This document shows positions 1 to 10,043 of a stretch of 64,000 nt of DNA, piece after piece (position 1 is the stretch's first letter; every line of letters starts with the position of its first letter). The notes under the pieces are model-generated. The model did no database searches, was not told the DNA's origin, and was given only the letters and a program-made list of their open reading frames with translations. Source of the DNA: Raffaelea ambrosiae (lineage: Eukaryota > Ascomycota > Sordariomycetes > Ophiostomatales > Ophiostomataceae); the NCBI GenBank assembly GCA_002778195.1, contig PCDI01000003.1, forward strand, positions 1,812,770 through 1,876,769, read 5' to 3'. The position numbers and the translations under genes were made by a program.

Positions 1-2085
1 CTCGTCTCTTCCATGATGGGTGGTTGGGACAATTTTTTTGGTTTTTTTGGGGGGGTCTTTTTTTTTGGGATTGTTCTGTTTTGCCTTGCTGTTGGTGATG
101 GCCAGGCAAAGAGTCATACACAGGAGCTGAGGGGCAGCTGCAAAGAGGGGCACTAAAAAGGCCAGGGACGGGGGAAGGATTTTCAAGCTCCAGACGGCCA
201 CGTGACAGCACTAAGAAGAAAAAATGCCAGTGTTTTTCAGGGCCCATCGTGTGGCACGGTACTGTCAGGATAAACGTTGGGCTAGTGGTGCCACGCCGCC
301 CCGCTTTCCCTGCCCCATGCATGCAAACGCCTGACAGCGACCCTGTTCCTGTCGCGTCTGCTGTTCCCGTCCATCACTCTCTCCTGTTCTGCCCAGCCTT
401 CTGGTGGTCTCGCCCTTTCTTTCACCTCGCGGTCTCCGTTTCTCGGACACAAGCTCTCTCCACAGCGTGGGGTGTGTCCTGATGACTGGGGGCACACCAT
501 ATTAACACGTGCCCCATCACATGTCCCATCTATTGATCAGATATTTTTCTTTCAACTGCGGTGTAGAATTCCGACGGAAGGCCGAACAGCTGCATATCAC
601 GAGCGCTGCTCGCAAGTGATCCAGAAAAGTCGGCAACATTGGGACATGGTTTCACGGGGGAAGGTGGTAGGGAGCGTGAACACCCGGACTTGGTATTGTC
701 TCCTGATGCTCTCCTGGCACAATGTCCCCCCCAAAAACCCACAACTAGGATGCCGGGCACTCCCAGCAATTTCCCAAGATGAAGATGAGACCGTGATTGT
801 CTTATCTTACCCCAGATCTACGCAGAGACACGCCCATGGAGGAGTATTAAGCGAGACTGGGGCTAGATACGTGGCGGTGCACGGCGCGCCACAGGCGAGG
901 CTTTGCACCTGCCCCGACCCGGACGGCCTCGTGTCGTGGAGACGACACAGTCAAATGGCGAACTGTTACGATCCATTGAAGCACTGCCAACGCACAAGTA
1001 GCCCATCAGTTGGTCCCAAGAAGCTGCGTTTGCCAGTGCTTGCTGGGATGAGCTCGGCACTGTATTGCCGTAAAATAGTGCTGTCAATGGCAGTTGGGGA
1101 AGACCGCCGCATCAAGTTCCCCGCCGTCTTTACTACTGTTTGTCTGACGCATGTCTGTCTGGAACGGTTACAATGAAGTCTGCCATCGCAACTTGAATCT
1201 TCGCTGAGGGAAACAAAACCGGACTGGACAAGCTCGGGTGCCATGTCCGGAGACGGTGATGTTGGTGCCAGTACTGCTGTGCTGGAAATGGTTTCTCGTT
1301 TCCGGGCTTGGTCAGAGTACCATTACGCGATTGAAGCTTTGGTGGGTTTCATGTGCTATCAATAGATTCTATAGTGCTCATTAGAAACACAAACACGCAA
1401 AACGCAACAGCAAATTCCGATAGACAGACCGACCAGTGCAGGGAGCAGCCTCTCTGTGCCGTGCCTTACTTGCCACCGAGTGGCAAGGTACCGCGCCACT
1501 TACCGCCAGGATTCCTCGTAAAGAGGTAGGTGGTAAAAAGATAAGAAGGTCGAAAAAAGCCCGGGTGCATTCGATCTACATCCGGCATTATTGCGGTAGG
1601 GCAGCGGGATTAAAGACCAAAAGGGTAGGTGGGAAAATAAGACGTATGGAAAGAGCGGGGCAGGATCGCCACTGATTTTAAAGCATTGCCAAAATACGAG
1701 CACTCACGAATTGCTCGATCAGATCTTTAAGCATTGGTGGGTAAGGGCACCAATCCGCGACTGAGAAGATGTCTGGTACCAGTTTCCTGTTAGGGTAGCT
1801 GTCTGGAATGAGTCATGTTGCACTGAATCCCAGCAAGAGAGCGGGGCTTGAACTTGACAACTCGAGCTGTACTTCCATCCACCTGATTCGACAGCAAGCT
1901 GAGCACGCCCTGAGGTCGATTGAAGCACGCATTTGCGCCAGCAAGTATACGGCATTAAATACCCCCATCCACAGCCCCTCAGTAATTGCCATCAAGGCTA
2001 AAGCTGCAAGCTGCAACCCGACCTTTGTCGTCTAGCTAGGCAAACCTTTTTAGCTGTCTCGTTGCACCAACAACCATCGATAAAC
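1..2085. other. Non-coding left flank and promoter region of the cluster
   Basis: I see no convincing gene in this stretch. Open frames, including one of 234 codons at 472-1176, lack recognisable domains and have no usable splice structure. Poly-T and poly-G runs lie at about 31-70. The right part (about 1523-1748) contains sequence blocks that recur upstream of the precursor gene and is listed separately. The last 340 bases before the methyltransferase start are its presumed promoter and 5' leader. Confidence 0.6.
1523..1748 (+). promoter_or_regulatory. Shared upstream module, copy 1 (blocks C, A, B)
   Basis: Three short blocks lie here in the order C (GGTAGGTGGTA followed by AAGATAAGAAGG, 1525-1552), A (TAAAGACCAAAA then GGGTAGGTGG, 1611-1632) and B (GCATTGGTGGGTAAGGGC, 1731-1748). 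Close matches occur in the same order at 8091-8384, upstream of the precursor and UstYa-type genes. The shared GGTRGGTGG core suggests a pathway-specific factor binding site (inference). The module lies about 340-560 bases before the first methyltransferase start. Confidence 0.5.
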
Positions 2086-3068
2086 ATGTCTTCTCAACTC
2101 GACGCCGAGGCCATCGCCCATCTCTCTCTCATGAGCCCCGACAGCTTCTACATCCAGCACTCCCAAACCATCCACCGCCTGGATCTGCTAAAGCACTGGA
2201 ACATCGCCGAGGGCTCCAAGGTTCTGGAGCTGGGATGCGGGCAGGGTGACTGCACAACTGTCCTTGCATCGGCTGTGGGCGAGCAGGGGAAGGTCATCGC
2301 CGTTGATCCGGCGAGCCTAGACTATGGTAGGCCTTTTTTTTCCAAAAAAAAAAAAAAAAGAAGAATAGAGAAAAAAAAGAAAATCCAAACTGTTCAGAGT
2401 TGTAATTTCAGAAACCAACTGACTGGTGGCTTATAGGTTCTCCGTATACGCTCGGCGAGGCACAGGGTTTTATTTCGAAAGGTCCGCTGGGTGGGCGAAT
2501 CGATTGGGTCCAGAAAACACCCGAAGAGTACCTCGCCTCTCTTTCTTCACCCAGCGAAGGCAAAACCTTTGACGTAGCAGTACTCGCTCACAGTCTCTGG
2601 TACTTTGCGTCTCCCTCGCTTATTCTTTCTACCTTCCGTGCTCTGAAGCAGCACAGTCAGCGCCTCCTGCTTGCGGAATGGTCGCTGGTAGCCACAAACC
2701 ACGGTGCCCAGCCTCATGTATTGGCTGCGCTGACCCAGGCGGCGCTAGAGTGCCGTAAACCGAAGAGCGAGTCGAACGTTCGTACGGTCCTGGGACCGAA
2801 GCGGCTGGCCGAACTAGCAGCCGCTGCCGGGTGGCAGGTGCAGAGCGAGACCCGCGTGCAGCCCGATGACGGGTTGCTGGATGGACCGTGGGAGGTTTCC
2901 TACTGCCTTTCTTCCGACTTTGAAAAGGATGTGGAAAAGACTGTGAGCGATGAAAGGGAACGGTCTGTGATTCTGGCGTCACGGGACGCGTGTCAGGCCA
3001 GTGTAGAGGTTGCCGGAGGGCGGAAAGCAGTTTGTTCTATGGATGTTTGGGTTGCTACTTTCGCTTGA
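2086..3068 (+). CDS. Class I SAM-dependent methyltransferase
   Basis: Two exons, 2086-2326 and 2437-3068, with a 110-bp intron (GTAGGC..TTATAG) containing an A-rich run, encode 290 residues. Motif I (VLELGCGQGDCTT) is followed by an acidic strand end (VIAVDP), which marks a Rossmann-fold SAM methyltransferase. The intron splits the codon of a Gly just after motif II and the frame runs on cleanly. There is no signal peptide, so the enzyme is probably cytosolic. An upstream in-frame ATG at 2062 would add eight residues; I prefer 2086 (ATGTCTTCTCAA). The substrate cannot be read from sequence. By position it is a candidate tailoring methyltransferase of the adjacent RiPP pathway, where ustiloxin-type clusters use an N-methyltransferase. 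It converges on the next gene with 337 bases between stops. Confidence 0.8.
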
Positions 3069-3405
3069 TCATACATGCTGATTATGTAGCCTAGCTCTCT
3101 AAGAATGATATATGATTCTGTATTGCTTGAACAGCTTGACGTAACTAATGTATGTAAAGAACGCGCTTCGGGGGAGAGTCAATTCTACATGAATGAATGA
3201 TACTACTATTATCGTTGCTTTGGGGCCGAGAATGCCACTGAAGTGAGCCTGAAATGCGTGCGTATATGTGGTGTTTGTGTCTCTTCTTTATCGTTTTATT
3301 TCATTTCATTTATTCTTTTTTTCTCATTATCAAACATGTAGATTTGCTTTCATCATTGCGCATCAGTGCAGAAGTTAGACAAGAAGCGACATAGAAATAG
3401 GTCAC
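3069..3405. terminator. Convergent 3' intergenic region
   Basis: The stretch lies between the stop codons of two convergent genes. It is AT-rich with T-runs and ATGAATGAATGAT-type simple sequence near 3190. It presumably carries both 3' untranslated regions and polyadenylation sites. No gene is seen. Confidence 0.5.
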
Positions 3406-5122
3406 TTATATAAGCCGAGGTACTACAGGATGGTGGAACAAGAACAGATTATCTCTTGGGCTCCAATTGGATAATATAACCGGGTCCACCAGGGACCCGT
3501 CAGCGGATGCTCCCGCATTGGCAGGAAACTCGGTGACGTCATAGCGAGTTACACCTTCGACGCAGACCAGAACTCGGTAACTGTCTGTATCAGTAACGAG
3601 TCGTGCATCGAACAAGGTTTGGACAAGGGGGGGGGGAGAACGAAAAAAAAAATGGCAGAACGTACCATAAGTAAACTTGAGCATTGTGTCCAGCTGGGCA
3701 CCATACAAGCTATCGATGTTCTTCCTGGACGAATGGTCCACGTCGAAGCCGAGCAGATCGGCCAGCTGGAGCACTTCCTCTGTGGAGAGCTGAAGCGCAG
3801 CGTAGGAACCCCATTTCAGCGCTGTGTGTGTCTGTGTCAGTACGAGTTCAACGAACACGAGACGAAAAGACAAATATAGAAAAATATAGAGAAAAAAGAA
3901 AGGGAAAGTCACGTACGTCCAAGGTTGATCCACACGCCGCCAGGCTTGAGAAGACGATGGATGTTGCTCAGAAAGTCAATGACACTGTCGGCCATGTCGA
4001 TGAAGAAGAGCGTGACGACGGCGTCAAACTGGCCGTCTTCCGGGAACACCTCCAGGAAGTCGCCCTCGACAAGCTTGACGGCCGGATTGGGCAGGTGGTC
4101 TGGCACGGTCATGGAGGCGTAGCGCGCGGCGGGGTTGGTCTGCAGCGCCCAGTCGCTGACAAAGGGCTGCAGCGTATGCTGGTGCAGCTCGGTCGTGTGG
4201 TTCGCTAGCAGATGGTAGGCCAGGATGGAGCCATAGTCCAGCTCATTGGCCGTGACATCGTATCCTTTGTGTTGTACTGTTAGACGGGATCCTCTCGTCT
4301 TCCTCGCGTATGTATGCCGAGAGGGCTGCATCTCCTATGCACGCGATGCGAGTGGTGCAAGAACGTACCGTGATCAGCGATGTCGCTGGCCAGCCTGCCC
4401 ATCCCGCTTCCGGGGACAAGAATCTTTTTCCCTTGTGCGTTTGCGCCAAAGTGTTGTGCCAGTCCCTCCAGAATGGGCGGAAACACGGCCCCTCTCTCCT
4501 TGGCGCCCTGTGTGCTCCAGTCGCGCGAGAAGTGGGCAAAAACCATGTCCACAAAGGAAAAATCGGCATCGTCTGGGTCCTCCAGCCGTGCCGGGCCCGT
4601 CTGGTAGTCCTCCCGCGCAATCCGCGCGATCTCGTCCAGGACCTGCGTGTTCACCTCGATGCCCTTCCGTGCGGCTGCAAAGTGGGCAGGATAGCCGAGC
4701 TTGTTGCTGACGGCCCGCTGTGCGGGCAGCTGCTTGGCATACCGCGCATACTTGCGCTGCAGTCCGCGCTCGGCGAGCAGCGGATACTGCTCGAAGGAGT
4801 TGATGGCATGCGCCAAACCGTCCGGCAGATGCTGCCTCCTTCTGTTCCCACCTTCGGGAGCTTGGACAGGCTCGGTGGGCTCGGTGGGCTCAGTGGCCTC
4901 CTCGGGAGAAGCTTTGTCGGTTTCTTGGGAGATGGGAGTCAAGTTGTCATCGTCGCGCAGAGGGCTGATCGCGACCTGTATGTCATCGGTGCTCTCGGAC
5001 AGTGGAGATAGCCCTGACGAGACATCGGACAAGGACGCGGAGACACGTATTGCAAGGTAGACGGGGAGGATGACGCAGAGAAAGAGAGAAAGATAGCCGG
5101 AGAGGCAGAGTGAGGAACGCAT
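3406..5122 (-). CDS. N2227-family (carnosine N-methyltransferase-like) enzyme with membrane anchor
   Basis: Four exons on the minus strand, 5122-4369, 4264-3917, 3821-3666 and 3584-3406, encode about 478 residues; all introns are 81-104 bp and the joins keep frame. A hydrophobic stretch near the N-terminus (YLSLFLCVILPVYLAI) predicts a signal anchor, followed by a PTEPTEPTEP linker. The catalytic part has the SAM-binding motif VLVPGSGMGRLASDIADHG (first residues read ILVPG), then NELDYGSILAYHLLANH, and GGVWINLGPLKWG rebuilt exactly across intron 2. This pattern is that of N2227/carnosine N-methyltransferases, which methylate imidazole or amine groups of small His-containing peptides. An in-frame ATG at 5374 would add 84 residues; I prefer 5122 because the anchor follows at once. 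The precursor repeats contain His, so His or N-terminal amine methylation is a sensible guess. Confidence 0.75.
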
Positions 5123-5647
5123 GGCTGTGTCGTGATTGCCTGCAGCGTGAAGCCCAGACGTGAGTGACAAGGTGAAGAGGTGCGAGGGGGGTGAGGAGGA
5201 AGACGAGGCGAGCGGCGGGCAAGAAAGGTTGGCCCTTGCTATTATCAGCATCACAAGTGGAGAAGACAGAGGGAGCATGGCATCAGGAACAGAAGCTGCA
5301 AGGGTTCCACTTGCACGGGTAAGATACGGCAAGGCGGGCATCGAGGTGGCGGATTGTTCATCGAGGTGGCGCATCGTAGAGAGAGCTGCCGCAAATGGCT
5401 AGACATAACGGCCAGCTAAAATTTAGCGAGTAGTACCCGGAAATCCGGCCCATTCCTTTCAAAACACGACGGGTCCACTTTTCTTTATGCCGTAGCTACG
5501 TAGTACTGAATAGTGAACTGCCTGTTTCGGCTTCGTGTAGTACTGTGTTAATGGCGACCTCTCGTCTTCTTGTCTGCCTTTATTTAAATTTTTTTAATTT
5601 ATTTAATTTTTCAAATTTTTCCCTTGGTTCCTGGTTCAACGACAGTC
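5123..5647. promoter_or_regulatory. Divergent promoter region between methyltransferase and tyrosinase
   Basis: This 525-bp region separates two genes transcribed away from each other. It has a T/A-rich stretch at about 5580-5620 (TATTTAAATTTTTTTAATTTATTTAATTTT) just before the tyrosinase start, split here as repeated TTTAA elements. The left part could still be coding if the methyltransferase starts at 5374. No other gene is seen. Confidence 0.45.
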
Positions 5648-6970
5648 ATGGGAAATTCCATCGTGTTCATCTGTTTGCTGGCCATCCTCGCCGTCCTCCC
5701 CTGGAGCGAGGGACAGCCAAAAACATGTAGCAAGCTGCAGACACGCAAAGAATGGCGGACGTTGACAAATGACGAGAAAGCCGGGTGGGTGGCCGCTGTC
5801 AAGGTGCGTCCCACCCTCCCCCTATGATATCTCCAAAAGGATGTCTACGGTACTGATCCGAGCAGTGTTTGGCAAATATACAGTACGAACGTCTCTCCTT
5901 CTCGGCGAACCAGACGGTGCTTGAGGGAAAGAGGAGCCTGTACGACGACTTCTCGTACGCGCATGCATCCCTCGAGCACAGCGCCCATGGGAATGCCTAC
6001 TTCTTGCCGTGGCGTACGTTGCATCCCTTTTCCAGAAATAGAGAGACAGAGAGAGAGAGAGAAAAAGTACAGACTGACCACGTATGCACACGCAGACCGC
6101 TGGTTCACCCACCTGTTCGACACCGCCCTGCGTGACACGTGCGGATACCGGGGGCCAACACCGTACTGGGACTGGACGCGGGACCACGCGGACCTGTTCC
6201 GGGCGCCGGTGTTTGAGGACGCGCCCGCGTACGGCCTCGGCGGCACGGGCGACTGTGCGTCCTCGCCAGCGGCCGACTGCACCGTCACCACCGGGGCGTT
6301 TGCCCCCTCGAAGGAGAGCGAGGTCGTGTCGTTTTCGCTGGCGTGGCCGGTCCCGCACGCGCTGCGGCGGAATCTGACGCTGCTCACCGGCTGGTATGAC
6401 GGGGAGCTCCTGCAGAACACCACGCTGGGCCCGGACTTTGTGCGCAACGTGACCGAGAAAACAACGGGCGACTTTTTCCGGTTCCAGCACGCCATGGAGC
6501 GCGTGCACAACCACGTACACAACTTTGTGGGCGGCGACCTGGCGGGCGACTGTCCGCGCGCGCTGCCGGCCGCGGCGTGCCAGGGCATGGCCACGGCCTT
6601 TACGCCAAACGACCCGCTCTTTTGGCTGCACCATGCGCAGCTGGACCGGCTGTGGGACGAGGTGAGCCGGGCACCTGTGCGGTGACCCCTCCCCAGAAGG
6701 GGCGAACGAGGTTGGACTGACGCATGGCAGTGGCAGCACCGCGACCCGTCCAACTTGGCCGCCTTTGCGGGCGTGCCCACACGTCCGCACAACACGACGG
6801 ACGAGATCTACGACCCCCACGCACACGCAGACTACCGGATGTCGTTTGACGTGAAGAGCGCGCCGGTGACGCCGAGGATGGTCTTGGATACAGAGAGCTG
6901 GCCCTTGTGTTATCGGTATACCAACGAGGAAGAGGAGATGGATCGGTCCTTGTCCCTGGGGGAGACATAG
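5648..6970 (+). CDS. Secreted tyrosinase (type-3 copper oxidase, UstQ-like role)
   Basis: Four exons, 5648-5803, 5866-6013, 6096-6661 and 6731-6970, encode 369 residues with an N-terminal signal peptide (FICLLAILAVLPWSEG). Splicing restores VKCL at the first join and FLPWHRWF at the second. The CuA ligands are His85, His93 and His102 (SYAH, SAHG, PWHR). The CuB ligands are His239, His243 and the HH of FWLHHAQLDRLW near 280, so both copper sites are complete. PYWDW and the DPLFW motif are the usual landmarks. Tyrosinases oxidise phenols to catechols or quinones; in ustiloxin-type pathways a tyrosinase hydroxylates the core Tyr. Length is typical for short fungal secreted tyrosinases. The neighbours support action on the secreted peptide precursor at 9073. 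Confidence 0.9.
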
Positions 6971-7153
6971 GAGACATGGAAATCATATAGTGTGACCACT
7001 GAACGGATTCTGCACGTACATGCATGCTCTCCATTGTCTGGTCTAGCGCGTTTTTGTATACATTGCATACGACGCATATTCTTCCTACTCTCCCTCCGCA
7101 TCTTCTGCTGTCCTCGTCCTGTCTAGGCTCCTTGTACTTGCTATACTATGGAC

Positions 7154-7840
7154 TTAGCTAGTCTCTGTGAATCTCTCAAACATGTCCGGCGTCCACTGCT
7201 TGTACTGGTTCCCCATCCAGTCGTATACCTGCCTCCAGTCCCGGCACGTATGCGGATCGCCGTGGTCCGGTGCCACGACGTCCCCGTTTGGCAATTTCAT
7301 GCCCCGGCCTCCCGACTCTATGGTTGTGTCCGCCGCGCAGAGAATGGCCTGCCGCAGGTAATGGAAGCAGTGCGCCGTGTGGTCCGAACTGTCGTCGCCG
7401 TCTTCCAGCACCTCGCGGATGTGGTTGAGGCAGTGGATCTGGTGCCACATGGCCACGCCAAATGGGAGGCGCTCCTCTCCGAGGAAGACCATACCCCGGC
7501 CGGGCGGCCGGATCGCTCTCCATTCCCCCCGCGCCGTGGCGCCTTCCATCCCGTAGTGCTCATGGTCGTCGTGGAACTGGGCTTGGACGCTCCGCAGCGG
7601 GATCGGGAGCTGGCGGGGCCGGTCACCCTCGAGATAGGCTGCCGTGTGGTCAGTGCACGGAGGAGCATCCTCTGGGACAAAAAGGGGTAGAGACGCACTG
7701 TATTTTCGCGTTCCACGCGTCACGATGCGGAGCTGAAAGACAAAGGCACCGAGATTCAGGGCGAGGCACAGGCCCAGCACGGCGAGCAGGCCGAGAGACA
7801 GGCCGCGTGCTGGGGGGGCCAGGGACTTGGGAAACATCAT
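7154..7840 (-). CDS. UstYa-type DUF3328 oxidase
   Basis: This is a single exon of 228 residues. A membrane segment lies at about residues 15-37 (LGLLAVLGLCLALNLGAFVF), with the rest predicted to be luminal. The two diagnostic HxxHC motifs of the UstYa/DUF3328 family are intact: HQIHC at 133-137 and HTAHC at 154-158, followed by the usual YLRQAILCAADTT. Family members catalyse oxidative macrocyclisation, halogenation or hydroxylation in ustiloxin, phomopsin, asperipin and cyclochlorotine pathways. It is tail to tail with the tyrosinase (183 bases between stops) and divergent from the precursor, sharing the 7841-9072 region. Only one DUF3328 copy is seen here, whereas ustiloxin-type clusters often have two. 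Confidence 0.93.
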   Translation of the reverse strand: MMFPKSLAPPARGLSLGLLAVLGLCLALNLGAFVFQLRIVTRGTRKYSASLPLFVPEDAPPCTDHTAAYLEGDRPRQLPIPLRSVQAQFHDDHEHYGMEGATARGEWRAIRPPGRGMVFLGEERLPFGVAMWHQIHCLNHIREVLEDGDDSSDHTAHCFHYLRQAILCAADTTIESGGRGMKLPNGDVVAPDHGDPHTCRDWRQVYDWMGNQYKQWTPDMFERFTETS

Positions 7841-9072
7841 CGTGGCGGCAACGTTTGTGAGCAGGATGGGTGGTTGTGAAGGGAAGGCAGAATGGGAAAC
7901 CAGGAGCGTGAGGAAAGAGTAGTGCGGTGGGTTGCTCTGTCAAGACTTTCTGTTTGGGTGATTTTTTTTTCTTCTTTTTTTTTTTGGTCGATGACGTCGA
8001 GATTGCCAGCCAGTTGCCGTCGTTGGGAAACCCTTGCGAATGACAGAATTCCGAGAATGTCTTACGATCGCGACGGAAGCGGTAGGTGGTATTCACAAGA
8101 AGATAGGAAGGACGTGGCAAGCACCGCTCGGTCAACATGGAATGGAGGCCCCTAGCAGTCGTTCCATGCGTTGCGTAGCACTGCGAAGGCAGGACTAACG
8201 TCCAAAGAAGGAGGTGTATTGGGTGGCAAAATACGCGCGTTGCAAGATGCGGTGGTGATGCTCATGTACATACGCGGGGACGTCATAGAGCACTATGCGA
8301 CGTGATGAAACTAAAGACCAAAAAGGTGGGTGGTTAGAAGATGTGCGTGCCACGTCGAGATCCGTTGCATTAGTGGGTAAGGGCTCCCCACTAGCTAGGC
8401 CTTAAATAGGGCGTGTGGCCAAGCAAGATAAGCATTCTAAACGGCGGTCCCTAGGGCTAGTGGCGGGTCCCCTGGCACTAGCCAGACCTTAACGAGGTGG
8501 CAAGACGACGCGGTGTAAGCGCTTGGTCGGTGGCGAGGATGGACGGCTGGCCCCCAGCTCTTTCGTGATGTCACGATGTCATTCGTGCGTCTGTGCTGCA
8601 GATCAGTACTGAAACGGGCTGTAGGGCTGTATCGCGCAAAGCTCCTTCGGAATGCGGTTTGTGTGTATTTCGGCCCGTCATTGTCAGGCAGGCTACCTCG
8701 GCAAAGCTGAGCAAGCTGGGCCCGTGCTGCCAGTGCTGATCTTATCGGCTTGACTTTGACCAAGGCGGCAGGTGGTGTCGGAACGCCGACGCAAAGATTG
8801 GGCCCGGCTCGGACGGCGTCCAGCAAGAGGGTAGCAGAGGCACCGATTTGTCCTGCGGATGTTTCGTATCTCTTTCTCTCTCTCTCGAACGTGGTTGTGT
8901 CTTCTTTGGATCGTGACATCGCCGCAGATATAAGATCCCCAAGATAGCCCCCAACTTGGGACAAGAACGGTCGATCATCAAACCACCTCTTCCAGCTTCC
9001 CTTGCAAAGAAAAGACAAAAGACAACCAAACACTTATCCTACCGTTCAAGCTACCAAACGCCCCCCAGAACA
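7841..9072. promoter_or_regulatory. Divergent promoter region between UstYa-type gene and precursor
   Basis: This 1.2-kb region drives two divergent genes. It holds a GATGGGTGGTT motif at 7865, the second copy of the shared module at 8091-8384, a T-run at 7962-7986 and a TATA-like element (GATATAAG, 8927-8934) about 140 bases before the precursor ATG. The precursor leader after the TATA is CT- and A-rich. Open frames in it have no recognisable product. Confidence 0.5.
8091..8384 (+). promoter_or_regulatory. Shared upstream module, copy 2 (blocks C, A, B)
   Basis: Block C (GGTAGGTGGTA then AAGATAGGAAGG, 8091-8118), block A (CTAAAGACCAAAA then GGTGGGTGG, 8311-8333) and block B (GCATTAGTGGGTAAGGGC, 8367-8384) match copy 1 at 1525-1748 in sequence and order, with different spacing. 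Another AGGTGGT core lies at 8770. The placement between the precursor and the UstYa-type gene fits a cis-regulatory element for the cluster (inference). Confidence 0.5.
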
Positions 9073-9561
9073 ATGCGTTTCGCTACCGCTCTGCTTGGCC
9101 TCGCCAGCCTCGGCCTGAACATCCTCCCTGTTCAGGCCCTGGCACTTCCTGCCACGGATTTGGCACTCTCTAAGCGTCACGATTACGCCAAGGGACCCAA
9201 AGACGAGGTCGCTTTTGAGAAGCGTCACAAGTACGCCGACGGGCCCAAGGACGAGAAGGCCTTTGAGAAGCGTCACAAGTACGCCGACGGCCCCAAGGAN
9301 GAGAAGGCNTTTGAGAAGCGTCACAAGTACGCCGACGGCCCCAAGGANGAGAAGGCNTTTGAGAAGCGTCACAAGTACGCCGACGGCCCCAAGGANGAGA
9401 AGGCNTTTGAGAAGCGTCACAAGTACGCCGACGGCCCCAAGGANGAGAAGGCNTTTGAGAAGCGTCACAAGTACGCCGACGGGCCCAAGGATGAGAAGGC
9501 TTTTGAGAAGCGTCATGATTATGCCAAGGGGCCCAAGGACGAGGAGGCCTTTGAAGAGTAA
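9073..9561 (+). CDS. Repeat-containing RiPP precursor peptide (Kex2-processed)
   Basis: This single exon of 162 residues has a signal peptide (about 1-22, ending PVQALA) and a short pro-region. Eight contiguous 16-residue units follow, each starting with the Kex2 site KR. The six middle units read KRHKYADGPKDEKAFE; the first and last carry HDYAKG, with slightly different tails. A last Glu precedes the stop. Each unit has one Tyr in a Tyr-Ala-X-Gly-Pro context, the kind of core used by ustiloxin-type dikaritins. Neighbouring tyrosinase, DUF3328 and methyltransferase genes support a RiPP role. Ten N bases do not occur at random: each affected unit has one in GAN and one in GCN, both third positions. 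Alternatives are a pheromone-like or repellent-like Kex2 repeat protein, which the enzyme neighbours make less likely. Confidence 0.9.
   Translation: MRFATALLGLASLGLNILPVQALALPATDLALSKRHDYAKGPKDEVAFEKRHKYADGPKDEKAFEKRHKYADGPKXEKXFEKRHKYADGPKXEKXFEKRHKYADGPKXEKXFEKRHKYADGPKXEKXFEKRHKYADGPKDEKAFEKRHDYAKGPKDEEAFEE
9172..9555 (+). repeat. Eight tandem 48-bp repeats encoding the core peptides
   Basis: The array has a 48-bp period and no spacer. Units 2-7 are almost identical at DNA level; units 3-6 carry N at the same two positions (GAN and GCN). The clean copies on either side have GAC/GAT and GCC/GCT there, so N most likely marks C/T differences between copies that leave the protein unchanged. 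Unit number may be wrong if the array was collapsed in assembly. Confidence 0.9.
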
Positions 9562-10043
9562 AGTCTGGTTGAAACTAGCTTTATAAAGATACAAAGCGTG
9601 CTGTATATGCGAGCACCAGAACGTATCAACTTGACACCATCTTTGGGTTGCTTTGTTTCTTCACTACTGTTGCTACATGTCCGTACATAGCACACACACA
9701 CACATGGACATAGATATGTATACATGAACAAGACAAACATACACATATACATACTTTGCAGCAGAGCATACAGTCGCGAGTATTTGTTTCTGCATGTGCG
9801 TACGTATGCGCGTATTCTACCCCATGTCTTTTTTTTTGCCGCACTAAGATTAGCTTGTTTGAGGTCTTGTTCATTATACACTACAATTGCTACTCAGACA
9901 AATAAAAGAACGAGAAAACTGAAAGTAGCCATCATCTGGATAAAAAACTACCAAGTATCTGTTGCATCAAGCTATTGTATGTAAAAGATGAGAGAAGGCA
10001 CAGGGGCTCACGCCTCGAAGCAATCCCGTCCCCTGGCCTCTAT
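9562..10043. other. 3' flank of precursor, no gene
   Basis: This AT-rich convergent intergenic region has CA/CACACACA simple sequence near 9690 and several AATAAA-like sites (for example near 9900). It presumably holds the precursor 3' UTR. No gene is seen. Confidence 0.5.

Noticed and set aside
472..1176. A 234-codon open frame at the left edge
   Set aside because: It has no recognisable motif, an unlikely composition, and overlapping frames of similar length exist on the other strand.
9172..9555. CRISPR-like array
   Set aside because: The repeats are contiguous without spacers, lie in a coding frame and the genome is eukaryotic.
9073..9561. Alpha-pheromone precursor
   Set aside because: Kex2 repeats fit, but the units lack the Trp/Cys-containing sequence of known Sordariomycete alpha-pheromones, and the neighbours are tyrosinase, DUF3328 and methyltransferases.
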